Shown here piece by piece: positions 16,138 to 23,196 of a DNA stretch of 25,412 nucleotides (positions are counted from its first letter, which is position 1; each line of letters opens with the position of its first letter). This DNA comes from JBOHSA01 sp050732995 (lineage in GTDB: Bacteria > Gemmatimonadota > Gemmatimonadetes > Gemmatimonadales > GWC2-71-9): assembly GCA_050732995.1 (NCBI GenBank), contig JBOHSA010000162.1, positions 1-25,412 of the forward strand, given 5' to 3'. The notes below the pieces were generated by a model. The model made no database searches and was not told where the DNA came from. It saw only the letters and a list, made by a program, of their open reading frames with translations. The position numbers were made by a program, and so were the translations under genes.

Positions 16138-16928
16138 TTGCGGCGAAGGCCGAGCATCATACTCGTCCCCGCCGCGCACCGATTGGCGAGGTGCGCCACC
16201 AGACGCCCGGCCGCCCCGAGCCAGTCCCTCCGCAGCCCCAAAGGGGTATTCCCCGCATCCCACAGGTAGACCGGCACGCGCGGCAGCCGATAGTTGTCGG
16301 CCGGATCGCCCCGCGCCCCAGCGAATCCCAGCGCAAACCCGTGGCACTCGGCCCACCGCGCGGTGGTGGCGTTCGCGGCGCCGAACGGATAGGCGACGGC
16401 ACGCCCGGCGTCGGCGCCCAGGCGCTCCACCAGCGCGACCCGCGATCGGTACAGCTCGTCGCTGACCCGCTCGTTGCCGAGCCAGGTGAGGCGGGGATGG
16501 GTGGCGGAGTGCGAGCCGAAGTCGAACCCCCGCCCTTTCCAGCGCTCGATTGCCGGCCAGGCGAGATGGTCGAGGCGGCGCCAGGTGTAACGGACATCCC
16601 ACGTATTCGTCCTGCCGATGAAGTCCGTGATGAGGAACGTCGTGGCGGTGAACCCCAGATCGGCGAGGACGGGGAAGGCCTGATCCGCGAGGCTCGCGTA
16701 GCCGTCGTCGAAGGTGAGCAAGAACTCGTAACGCGGAACGCGCAACACGGCGCCATCGAGGCGCAGCCGCTCGCTGAACTGCTCGAGGGTCAGCGCCCGC
16801 CATCCCGCGCGGGCGAGCGCCGTCATCTGCCGGGCGAACACGCCCCGGGCGACTCGCGTGACCCCCAGCTCGAGCGGCCCGCCGATGCGGTGGTAGCAGA
16901 TGACGGGAGGGAGGAGGGGGGGGATCAG
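16113..16928 (-). CDS. Polysaccharide deacetylase (NodB/CE4 family), non-standard start
   Basis: Metal-dependent deacetylase of N- or O-acetylated sugar polymers. Motif 1 is TFDDG (72-76), motif 2 is SHSATHP (139-145, with His140 and His144), and YPFG (180-183) follows, so the metal triad is intact. The domain begins almost at once (VICYHRIG at 9-16), so the start must lie upstream of it. The only ATG/GTG/TTG in frame is a GTG at 17054 deep inside ald, and the residues it adds look spurious. I place the start at CTG 16928, which overlaps the ald stop as CTGA, giving 271 residues. A run of eight C (16916-16923 as G on the plus strand) follows. No signal peptide is evident. The last codons are encoded by the heptamer hairpin. 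Confidence 0.8.
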   Translation of the reverse strand: MIPPLLPPVICYHRIGGPLELGVTRVARGVFARQMTALARAGWRALTLEQFSERLRLDGAVLRVPRYEFLLTFDDGYASLADQAFPVLADLGFTATTFLITDFIGRTNTWDVRYTWRRLDHLAWPAIERWKGRGFDFGSHSATHPRLTWLGNERVSDELYRSRVALVERLGADAGRAVAYPFGAANATTARWAECHGFALGFAGARGDPADNYRLPRVPVYLWDAGNTPLGLRRDWLGAAGRLVAHLANRCAAGTSMMLGLRRKQRAGSRT

Positions 16929-18037
16929 ACGAACGTCTTGGGATCCGTCAGCGGCAGCCCGAACGCCTCCGCCACGCCCGGGTAGACGACCTTGCCCTCG
17001 ACCACGTTGAGGCCGAGAAACAGCGCCTGGTCCTGGGTGCAGGCCCGCTTCCACCCCAGCTTAGCGAGGCGTTTGGCGTAGGGAAAGGTGGCGTTCGTCA
17101 GGGCCAGGGTGGACGTCCGGGGCACGCCGCCCGGCATGTTGGCCACCGCATAATGAATGATCCCGTCCACGACGTAGGTCGGGGTTTCGTGCGTCGTCGG
17201 CTTGATGGTCTCGATGCAGCCGCCCTGGTCCACCGCGACGTCCACCACGACCGAGCCCGGCTTCATGAGTTTCAGGTCGGCCCGCGTGACGAGGTGGGGC
17301 GCCTTGGCGCCCGGGAGCAGCACGGCGCCGATGACCAGGTCGGCCCGTTTCAGCTGATCGAGAATGTTGTGCCGGTTCGAGTACAGGAGGTCGACGTTTT
17401 CCGGCAGCACGTCGGACAGGTAGCGCAGGCGGTCGAGCGAGACGTCGAGCAGAGTCACGTGCGCGCCGAGCCCGGCCGCCATCTTGGCGGCGTTGGTGCC
17501 CACGACGCCGCCGCCGATGATCAACACTTCCGCGGGCAGGACGCCGGGGACCCCGCCGAGGAGGATGCCGCTGCCCCCGAAGACCTTCTCGAGGTACTTG
17601 GCGCCCTCCTGCACCGCCATGCGGCCCGCGACCTCGCTCATCGGGGTGAGCAGCGGCAGCTCCCCCGTGGTGAGCTGGACGGTCTCGTAGGCGATGGCCA
17701 CCGCCCCCGACTGGACGACCGCGCGCGTCAGGGGCTCCGAGGCGGCGAAATGGAAGTAGGTAAACAGCACCTGGCCCCGGCGCATCTTGGGCCATTCGGG
17801 CTCGATCGGCTCTTTGACTTTCAGAATCATTTCGGCCCGGTTCCAGACCTCGGCCGCCGCCGCGACGATCGTGGCCCCCGCCGCCCGATACGTCTCGTCC
17901 GCGAACCCGCTCCCGAGTCCCGCCCCCTGCTCGACCAACACGGCGTGCCCGTCGGCCACGAGCGATTCCGCGCCCGCCGGTACGAGCGCTACGCGGTTTT
18001 CGGCCGTCTTGATCTCCTTCGGAACTCCGACGATCAT
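16925..18037 (-). CDS. ald: Alanine dehydrogenase
   Basis: NAD-dependent interconversion of L-alanine and pyruvate plus ammonia, cytosolic. The 370-residue product has family length. The catalytic residues fall at the positions known from the Mycobacterium enzyme: Arg15 (ENRVALVP), Lys75 (ILKVKEP) and His96 (FTYFHFAA). The NAD-binding Rossmann motif is VLIIGGGVVGTNAAKMAAG. VVDVAVDQGG carries the conserved aspartate. The ATG at 18037 is preceded by GGAG at good spacing, 15 bp after the M16 protease stop. Ald often supports growth on amino acids or redox balance at low oxygen. The next gene, the deacetylase, overlaps its stop codon. Confidence 0.96.
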   Translation of the reverse strand: MIVGVPKEIKTAENRVALVPAGAESLVADGHAVLVEQGAGLGSGFADETYRAAGATIVAAAAEVWNRAEMILKVKEPIEPEWPKMRRGQVLFTYFHFAASEPLTRAVVQSGAVAIAYETVQLTTGELPLLTPMSEVAGRMAVQEGAKYLEKVFGGSGILLGGVPGVLPAEVLIIGGGVVGTNAAKMAAGLGAHVTLLDVSLDRLRYLSDVLPENVDLLYSNRHNILDQLKRADLVIGAVLLPGAKAPHLVTRADLKLMKPGSVVVDVAVDQGGCIETIKPTTHETPTYVVDGIIHYAVANMPGGVPRTSTLALTNATFPYAKRLAKLGWKRACTQDQALFLGLNVVEGKVVYPGVAEAFGLPLTDPKTFV

Positions 18038-18052
18038 CGCCGCTCCGGGCGG

Positions 18053-19324
18053 TCAGCCGTTGCCCTTGGGCCCGAGCCAGGTCACGGTCTGCCGCTCGGG
18101 GTCGAAAAACTCCGCCGCCGCGTCCGCCACTTCGTCCTCGGTGAGCGACGCCACGGCGGCGAGGAGGTCATCGAGGCTCTGGTAGGCCTCGCCGTAGACA
18201 GGAAAGCCCGCCAAACGATACATCCGGGCGGAGGGACTCTCCAGGGAGAGCACGATCTGCCCCTGGGTCTGGCGTTTCGCGTCGTCGAGGGTCGCGCCGC
18301 GCAGCCCCTCGCGCGCGAGCCGCGCGTACTCCTCGCGGATGGCGGCCGCCGCCTGGGGGGCGGTCTTGGGCTGGGTACCGACGTAGACGCCGAGCACGCC
18401 CGTCTGCCGGTAGAACGAGGCGTAGGCGTAAATGGCATAGGCCAGGCCCAACTCTTCCCGGATGCGCTGGAACAGACGGCTGGACATCCCGCCGCCGAAG
18501 ATGTTGGCGAGCACCATCAAGGCGTACTTGCGCCGGTCGGCAAAGGGCACGGTATCGGTGGAAACCACGATATGGGTTTGGGCGGTGTCCTTCGCGCGCC
18601 GGACCTCGCCGCCCCGCACCGCCGGCGGAACGGGCGGGGCCGCTGGCGCCGCCTCCCCCCGGCGTCCCGTGTCCCGCTCGAACCACCCATGCCTCCCCAG
18701 CTCTTCCAGCAAGCCCTCGTGCGTCAGGTTTCCCGCGGCCGCGATCACGCAGTTCCCCGGCACGTAGGCCCGGCGGTGCAGCGCCTTGAGGTCGTCGGTC
18801 GACAGGGCCGTCACCGTCGCCCGCGTGCCCAGGATCGAGTAGCCATAGGGGTGCGCCGGCCAGAGGGCTTCCGCGGCCAGATCGAAGACCAGGTCGTCGG
18901 GGGTGTCCTCGACGGTGTGGATCTCTTCGAGCACGACGTTCCGCTCGAGCGCCAGATCGGTGTCCCGCAGCACGGGGCGCCGGAGGAGATCGGTGAGCAC
19001 GTCCACGGCACGGGGCAGCTCGGCGTCGAGCACCCGGGCCTGAAACGAGGTGGTGTCGCGGGAGGTGTAGGCGTCGAGCGAGCCGCCGCGGGCCTCGAGC
19101 TCGAGCGCGATCTGCTGCGCGCTGCGGCGCTCGGTGCCCTTGAACACCATGTGCTCGAGCAGGTGGGAGACGCCCATCTTGGGGCGCGGCTCATGGGCGC
19201 TGGCGCTGCGCACCCAGATCCCCGCCGCCGCCGAGCGGACGGTGGCTACCCGCTCGGACAGCACGACGACGCCGTTGGGCGCCGTCGTCTGGTGAATGTC
19301 CCGGTCGAGCCGGACGGTGTCCAT
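18053..19324 (-). CDS. M16 family zinc metallopeptidase (processing-peptidase-like)
   Basis: Single-unit M16B peptidase of 423 residues with the inverted zinc motif HLLEH (His54, Glu57, His58) and the distal ligand in VLEEIHTVED (Glu134), so it is predicted active. The C-terminal half has the inactive-repeat features GGGMSSRLFQRIREELGLAY. No signal peptide is seen, suggesting a cytosolic oligopeptidase. In many bacteria this gene sits just after pnp (mlpA/ymxG in Bacillus), and here it begins four bases after the pnp stop. Its substrates are generally unknown. Confidence 0.94.
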   Translation of the reverse strand: MDTVRLDRDIHQTTAPNGVVVLSERVATVRSAAAGIWVRSASAHEPRPKMGVSHLLEHMVFKGTERRSAQQIALELEARGGSLDAYTSRDTTSFQARVLDAELPRAVDVLTDLLRRPVLRDTDLALERNVVLEEIHTVEDTPDDLVFDLAAEALWPAHPYGYSILGTRATVTALSTDDLKALHRRAYVPGNCVIAAAGNLTHEGLLEELGRHGWFERDTGRRGEAAPAAPPVPPAVRGGEVRRAKDTAQTHIVVSTDTVPFADRRKYALMVLANIFGGGMSSRLFQRIREELGLAYAIYAYASFYRQTGVLGVYVGTQPKTAPQAAAAIREEYARLAREGLRGATLDDAKRQTQGQIVLSLESPSARMYRLAGFPVYGEAYQSLDDLLAAVASLTEDEVADAAAEFFDPERQTVTWLGPKGNG

Positions 19325-19328
19325 CCGG

Positions 19329-21407
19329 CTAGTGCTTCTCGAGCAACGCCTTCCGGGACAGTCGCATGCGCCCGCGCTCGTCCACCTCCAGCAGCTTGAC
19401 GCGCACGTGGTCGCCCTTTTTCACGACGTCCTCGGTGCGCTCGGTGCGGCCGTGCTGCAGCTCGGAGATGTGGAGCAGACCCTCCACGCCCGGGATGATC
19501 TCGACGAAGGCCCCGAAGGCCGTGGTGCTCTTCACCACGCCTTCGTAGACCTTCCCCACCTCGGGCTCCTGCACGATCGCCGCGATCATATCGCGCGCCC
19601 GCTCGCCGCCCTCGCCCACCGCGGAGATCGTGACGAGGCCGGAATCGTCCACGTTGATCTCGGCGCCGGTCTGCTCCTGGATGCCACGGATGATCTTGCC
19701 CTTGGGGCCGATGATGTCGCCGATCTTGTCCGGGCGGATCTGGATCGTGATGATCCGCGGCGCGTATTTGGAGAGCTGGGACCGCGGCTGCGGGATCGCC
19801 TGCTGCATGATGTCCAGGATGTGGAGCCGGGCCGTCTTGGCCTTCTCGAGCGCCTCGCTGATGATCTTGAAGTCCAGGCCCTCGATCTTGATGTCCATCT
19901 GGATCGAGGTGACGCCCTCGCGGGTCCCAGCGACCTTGAAATCCATGTCGCCCAGGTTGTCTTCGGTGCCGAGGATGTCGGTGAGCACCGCAACGCGCTG
20001 GCCTTCCTTGATGAGCCCCATCGCGACGCCCGCGCAGGCGGCTTTCACCGGCACGCCCGCGTCGAACAACGCGAGCGACCCGCCGCACACGGTGGCCATG
20101 GACGACGAGCCGTTCGATTCGAGGATGTCCGAGACGATGCGGATGGTGTAGGGGAACTGCTCGTAGGGCGGCAGCACCGCCTGGATCGCCCGCTCGGCGA
20201 GGGCGCCGTGCCCGACCTCGCGCCGCGAGGTGCCGCGGATCGGGCGGACTTCGCCGGTGGAGAACGGCGGAAAGTTGTAGTGCAGCATGAACGACTTCGT
20301 CGTTTCCTGCGCCACATCGATCGAATCGATCCGCTGCTCGTCGCTGGTCGTGCCGAGCGTCACCGAGACCAGCGCCTGGGTCTGGCCGCGCGTGAACAGG
20401 GCCGAGCCGTGCGTGCGCGGCAGCCAGCCGACCTCGCAGCTGACCGGCCGGACGGTGTCCAGGTCGCGGCCGTCGACGCGCTCGCCGGCGGACAAGACCT
20501 GCTCCCGCATGGTGCGGTATTCGATGTCCTCGATGACGTGCGCGATGTCCTTCCCGTTGTCCGGGAACTCCGCCGCGAGCTGCTCCTGGATCGTCGCCTT
20601 GAGCGCGCCCAGCGCCTGGGCCCGCTCCGCCTTCTCGGGCAGGTTCAGCGCCTCGGCGATCCGCGGCTCCGCCAGCTCCTTCACCCGCGCCACCAGCTCG
20701 GCCGGCGGCTCGGTCCGCGTCCATTCCATCTTCGGCTGCCGCATGTCGGCGACCAGCTCGTCGGCGGCGCCGAGCAGCTCGCGGATGCCCTTCTGGGCGA
20801 CCTCGAGCGCTTTCACGATCTCGGCTTCGGTCAGCTCCAGCGCCCCGCCTTCGACCATCACGATCGAATCCCGCGAACCGGAGACGATCAGGTCCACGTC
20901 CGAGAACTCGAGCTGCTGGAACGTGGGGTTCAGAATCCAGGCGCCCTCGACCCGGCCCACGCGCACCGCGGCGATCGGCCCGTTCCAGGGCACTTGCGAC
21001 ATGGTGAGGGCGGCGGAGGCGGCCGTCATGCCCAGCACGTCGGCGTCATTCTCCTGATCAGCGGACAGGACGTAGACGAAGACCTGCACCTCGCTCTTGA
21101 ACCCCTCCGGAAACAGCGGTCGGAGCGAGCGGTCGATCACCCGGGCCGACAGGATTTCCTCGTCGGACGGCCGGCCCTCGCGCTTTAAAAAGCCGCCGGG
21201 AATCTTGCCGGCGGCGTAGCTCTTCTCGCGGTATTCGACGGTGAGGGGAAAGTACGGTAGGTTGGCGACGGTGTCCGACACCGTCACGGCGGCGAGGACC
21301 ACGGTCTCGCCGAACTGCACGAGACACGCGCCGGCGGCTTGCTTGGCCAGCCGCCCGGCCTCCAGTCGCAGGGTCCGCCCTGCGAAACTACGCTCGAGAT
21401 GCTTCAC
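19329..21407 (-). CDS. pnp: Polynucleotide phosphorylase
   Basis: Phosphorolytic 3'-5' exoribonuclease that degrades mRNA and can add tails; core of the RNA degradosome. The 692-residue product has the full layout. The first RNase PH core is about 1-140 and an all-alpha linker about 150-300. The second core is about 310-535, with catalytic aspartates in GDMDFKVAGT (Asp489) and QMDIKIEG (Asp505). The KH domain has GPKGKIIRG (567-575), and an S1 domain (about 618-685) contains GLLHISEL. The GTG at 21407 has AAGG about six bases upstream. It follows rpsO by 84 bp, the conserved rpsO-pnp order under which PNPase often controls its own message. Confidence 0.97.
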   Translation of the reverse strand: MKHLERSFAGRTLRLEAGRLAKQAAGACLVQFGETVVLAAVTVSDTVANLPYFPLTVEYREKSYAAGKIPGGFLKREGRPSDEEILSARVIDRSLRPLFPEGFKSEVQVFVYVLSADQENDADVLGMTAASAALTMSQVPWNGPIAAVRVGRVEGAWILNPTFQQLEFSDVDLIVSGSRDSIVMVEGGALELTEAEIVKALEVAQKGIRELLGAADELVADMRQPKMEWTRTEPPAELVARVKELAEPRIAEALNLPEKAERAQALGALKATIQEQLAAEFPDNGKDIAHVIEDIEYRTMREQVLSAGERVDGRDLDTVRPVSCEVGWLPRTHGSALFTRGQTQALVSVTLGTTSDEQRIDSIDVAQETTKSFMLHYNFPPFSTGEVRPIRGTSRREVGHGALAERAIQAVLPPYEQFPYTIRIVSDILESNGSSSMATVCGGSLALFDAGVPVKAACAGVAMGLIKEGQRVAVLTDILGTEDNLGDMDFKVAGTREGVTSIQMDIKIEGLDFKIISEALEKAKTARLHILDIMQQAIPQPRSQLSKYAPRIITIQIRPDKIGDIIGPKGKIIRGIQEQTGAEINVDDSGLVTISAVGEGGERARDMIAAIVQEPEVGKVYEGVVKSTTAFGAFVEIIPGVEGLLHISELQHGRTERTEDVVKKGDHVRVKLLEVDERGRMRLSRKALLEKH

Positions 21408-21491
21408 CAGGAGCCTTGTCTAGAGCACGTGAAATACACGCCGAGCGCCCCGGTGCTCTTCCCGAAGCGCCCCGCGCGACGCCAGGGCGGA
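21408..21491 (-). other. rpsO-pnp intercistronic region
   Basis: An 84-bp GC-rich spacer with several competing short inverted repeats. Examples are GAGCAC/GTGCTC (21423-21428 with 21453-21458) and CGCCC/GGGCG just after rpsO. No U run is present, so it is not a classical terminator. In enterobacteria this spacer is the RNase III/PNPase autocontrol site; a similar role here is only inferred. Confidence 0.3.
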
Positions 21492-21749
21492 TTAGTGGCG
21501 GAGACCCAGCTCGGTGATGAGCTGCCGATACCGTTCCAAGTCCGTGCGCTTGAGATACTCCAGCAGCCGGCGGCGCTGGCTGACCATGTGCAGCAGCCCG
21601 CGTTGCCCGTGGAAATCCTTGGCGTGGACCCGGAAGTGCTCGGTGAGGCTGTTGATCCGCTCGGTGAGCAGCGCCACCTGGACCGGCGCGGAGCCGGTGT
21701 CCCGATCGTGCTGCCCGTACTTCCTGACCGGCGTCGTCTTGTCGTACAT
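21492..21749 (-). CDS. rpsO: Small ribosomal subunit protein uS15
   Basis: Primary 16S rRNA-binding protein of the 30S platform. The 85-residue product contains the S15 hallmarks DTGSAPVQVALLTERINSL, GLLHMVSQRRRLLEYLK and ends RYRQLITELGLRH. The usual length is about 88-89, so it is marginally short at the N-terminus. I chose the ATG at 21749, which gives MYDKTTPVRKYG. A GTG ten codons upstream (21779) falls at or before the predicted transcription start, so it is unlikely. First gene of the rpsO-pnp-M16-ald-deacetylase train. S15 commonly represses its own translation through a leader structure. Confidence 0.95.
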   Translation of the reverse strand: MYDKTTPVRKYGQHDRDTGSAPVQVALLTERINSLTEHFRVHAKDFHGQRGLLHMVSQRRRLLEYLKRTDLERYRQLITELGLRH

Positions 21750-21782
21750 CGGTCCCGGTTCCCTAATTATCGTGAGCACACT

Positions 21783-21811
21783 AAGTTAGAGGCACTTCGA
21801 CCGATTGTAAA
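21783..21811 (-). promoter_or_regulatory. Candidate rpsO promoter
   Basis: TTTACA (21806-21811) and TAACTT (21783-21788) on the minus strand are separated by 17 bp. The -35 matches TTGACA at five of six positions; the -10 is a weaker TANNNT. Transcription would begin near 21776, leaving a leader of about 27 nt before the rpsO ATG. Confidence 0.5.
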
Positions 21812-21821
21812 GCCCCACGCC

Positions 21822-22820
21822 ATGACGCATACGCCGACGCCCACGCCGACCGAGCTCGTCGGTCACACCCTGGGCCCCTACCAGCTGGAGCGCCTGCTCG
21901 GCCAGGGCGGCTTCGCGTGGGTGTTCGTCGGCCGCGCGGCCGACGGCACCCCCGTCGCCGTCAAAGTCCTCAAGCCGCGCTACGCCGGGGACCCGCAGTT
22001 CGAGTCCCGGTTCCGCAACGAGAGCGAGACCGCCGCGAAGCTCGAGCACCCCAACATCATCCGCATGCGCGCCGTCACCAAGAGCGGCGTGAACGTGTTC
22101 TTCGCGATGGACCTGTGCGCCGACAGCCTGGGCGCCCGCATCGGCCGCGAAGGCCCCCTCCCCGAGGGCGAGATCAACAAGCTGGCCCGGGACATCTGCG
22201 GCGGCCTCGGCTTCGCCCACGACCAGGGCGTGATCCACCGGGACCTGAAACCCGACAACGTCCTGATCCGCTCGGACGGGACCGCGGTGCTCTCCGACTT
22301 CGGCATCTCCCGCGCCGTGTCGGGCTACGTCGCGTCCACGGGCGTCAACATGACGATCGGGACGCCGCACTACCTGTCCCCCGAGCAGGCGCAAGGCCGG
22401 CCGCTCGATCACCGGGCGGACTTCTACGCCCTGGGCATCACGCTCTACAAGGCGGCGACGGGGGAGGTGCCGTTCACGTCGAGCGACTGGTTCGAGCTGG
22501 CGCGCATGCACGTGGAGGACCCGCCGCCGTCGCTCCGCAAGAAGCGGCCCGAGCTGTCCAAGCGGTTCGAGCGGGTGGTGTTCAAGTGCCTCGCCAAGCA
22601 CCCCGACGACCGCTACCAGACGGCCGCGCAGCTGCTCGCGGATCTGGTCGAGGTGGAGGCGCGGCACCGGCCGACGGGCGAAGTGGGGGTGGCGCCGATC
22701 GGGACCCGCGAGCTACAGGCGCTGCGCCTGCCCGGCATGACAGCGGGCTGGCCGGTCTACGCGGCAATCGGCGCGGGAGTGATCGCGCTGGTAGCGCTCG
22801 TGGTCACGCTGATGCGCTGA
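21822..22820 (+). CDS. Hanks-type serine/threonine protein kinase, tail-anchored
   Basis: Phosphorylates Ser/Thr on unknown partners. The 332-residue product has a complete kinase domain (about 19-285): glycine loop LGQGGFAWVFVG, VAVKVLK with Lys48, αC Glu in RFRNESE, HRDLKPDN (139-146), DFGISR (159-164) and GTPHYLSPEQA in place of APE. The N-terminus is a short Thr-Pro repeat (MTHTPTPTPTE), a plausible phosphorylation site. A linker leads to one hydrophobic helix (about 311-329) followed by only about three residues, so it is tail-anchored with no outer sensor domain such as PASTA. Start chosen at ATG 21822, because open sequence upstream overlaps rpsO and pnp. Transcribed divergently from rpsO. 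Its end overlaps the small gene on the opposite strand by 17 bp. Confidence 0.94.
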   Translation: MTHTPTPTPTELVGHTLGPYQLERLLGQGGFAWVFVGRAADGTPVAVKVLKPRYAGDPQFESRFRNESETAAKLEHPNIIRMRAVTKSGVNVFFAMDLCADSLGARIGREGPLPEGEINKLARDICGGLGFAHDQGVIHRDLKPDNVLIRSDGTAVLSDFGISRAVSGYVASTGVNMTIGTPHYLSPEQAQGRPLDHRADFYALGITLYKAATGEVPFTSSDWFELARMHVEDPPPSLRKKRPELSKRFERVVFKCLAKHPDDRYQTAAQLLADLVEVEARHRPTGEVGVAPIGTRELQALRLPGMTAGWPVYAAIGAGVIALVALVVTLMR

Positions 22821-23196
22821 AGACGCGGCGGATCGCAGCCGAGAGGCGGGACCAAAGACCGGGAGCGGGGAACGGGGAGCCGGGAGCGGGAGACGCCCCC
22901 CTCGCGAGGACAGCTTGGGCCGCGTCCCGCAGTCTCCCTTCGTACTCCTTCGGGAAGGGCCGTTCAGCCAGCCGGACCGCGAAGCCCGGCCGGTCTGTCG
23001 TCCCGGCGAGATCCACGACACCCGGGTGCGCCTGTTCGATCACGTCCATCATCGGCCGTAACCGCTCCCTGCTCCCCGCTCCCCGCTCCCCGTAGTATTC
23101 GGCCGTCACGACCGCCACGACCCGCTGGGCCGTCACCCGCCCCGCGACGAACCCGTCGAGCGTCTCCCTAACGGGGGAAGAAGCGGAGGACATCAT
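22804..23196 (-). CDS. Uncharacterised small protein downstream of rseP, interrupted by heptamer repeats
   Basis: A 130-residue frame whose ATG (23196, or the adjacent ATG 23193) overlaps the rseP end by 29 bp, so it probably belongs to the dxr-rseP transcript. I do not recognise a named family. Two blocks look protein-like: residues about 11-35 (RETLDGFVAGRVTAQRVVAV) and about 49-98 (MMDVIEQAHPGVVDLAG, then GFAVRLAERPFPKEYEGRLR). Between and after them lie low-complexity Gly/Arg/Ser/Pro stretches encoded by inverted GGGAGCN heptamer arrays, which look like insertions into linkers. It has no signal peptide or membrane helix and is predicted soluble. Its tail overlaps the kinase gene end-to-end. 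Confidence that it is translated is moderate. Confidence 0.6.
   Translation of the reverse strand: MMSSASSPVRETLDGFVAGRVTAQRVVAVVTAEYYGERGAGSRERLRPMMDVIEQAHPGVVDLAGTTDRPGFAVRLAERPFPKEYEGRLRDAAQAVLARGASPAPGSPFPAPGLWSRLSAAIRRVFSASA
22861..22888 (+). repeat. GGGAGCN heptamer array (left arm)
   Basis: Four tandem heptamers, GGGAGCG, GGGAACG, GGGAGCC and GGGAGCG, run on with GGAG. They are the inverted counterpart of the array at 23064-23091, 175 bp away. Both lie inside the small gene downstream of rseP. Confidence 0.8.
23064..23091 (-). repeat. GGGAGCN heptamer array (right arm)
   Basis: Four exact tandem heptamers on the plus strand, GCTCCCT then three GCTCCCC. In the small gene they encode part of a Gly/Glu/Arg-rich linker. 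A gain or loss of one unit would shift its reading frame. Confidence 0.85.

Noticed and set aside
17153..21188. Very long plus-strand open frames opposite ald, M16 protease and pnp (748 and 630 codons)
   Set aside because: Composition is His/Arg/Gly-rich without hydrophobic core patterns. They mirror well-conserved minus-strand genes.
21752..21821. Promoter for the kinase gene
   Set aside because: AT-rich bases are present (for example CTAATTAT) but no -35/-10 pair with acceptable spacing was convincing.
21786..22667. 293-codon minus-strand frame opposite the kinase
   Set aside because: Antisense shadow; the plus strand has all kinase motifs.
22861..23091. CRISPR-like reading of the heptamer arrays
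   Set aside because: Units are 7 bp in direct tandem with no spacers, and the two arrays are inverted relative to each other; no cas genes.
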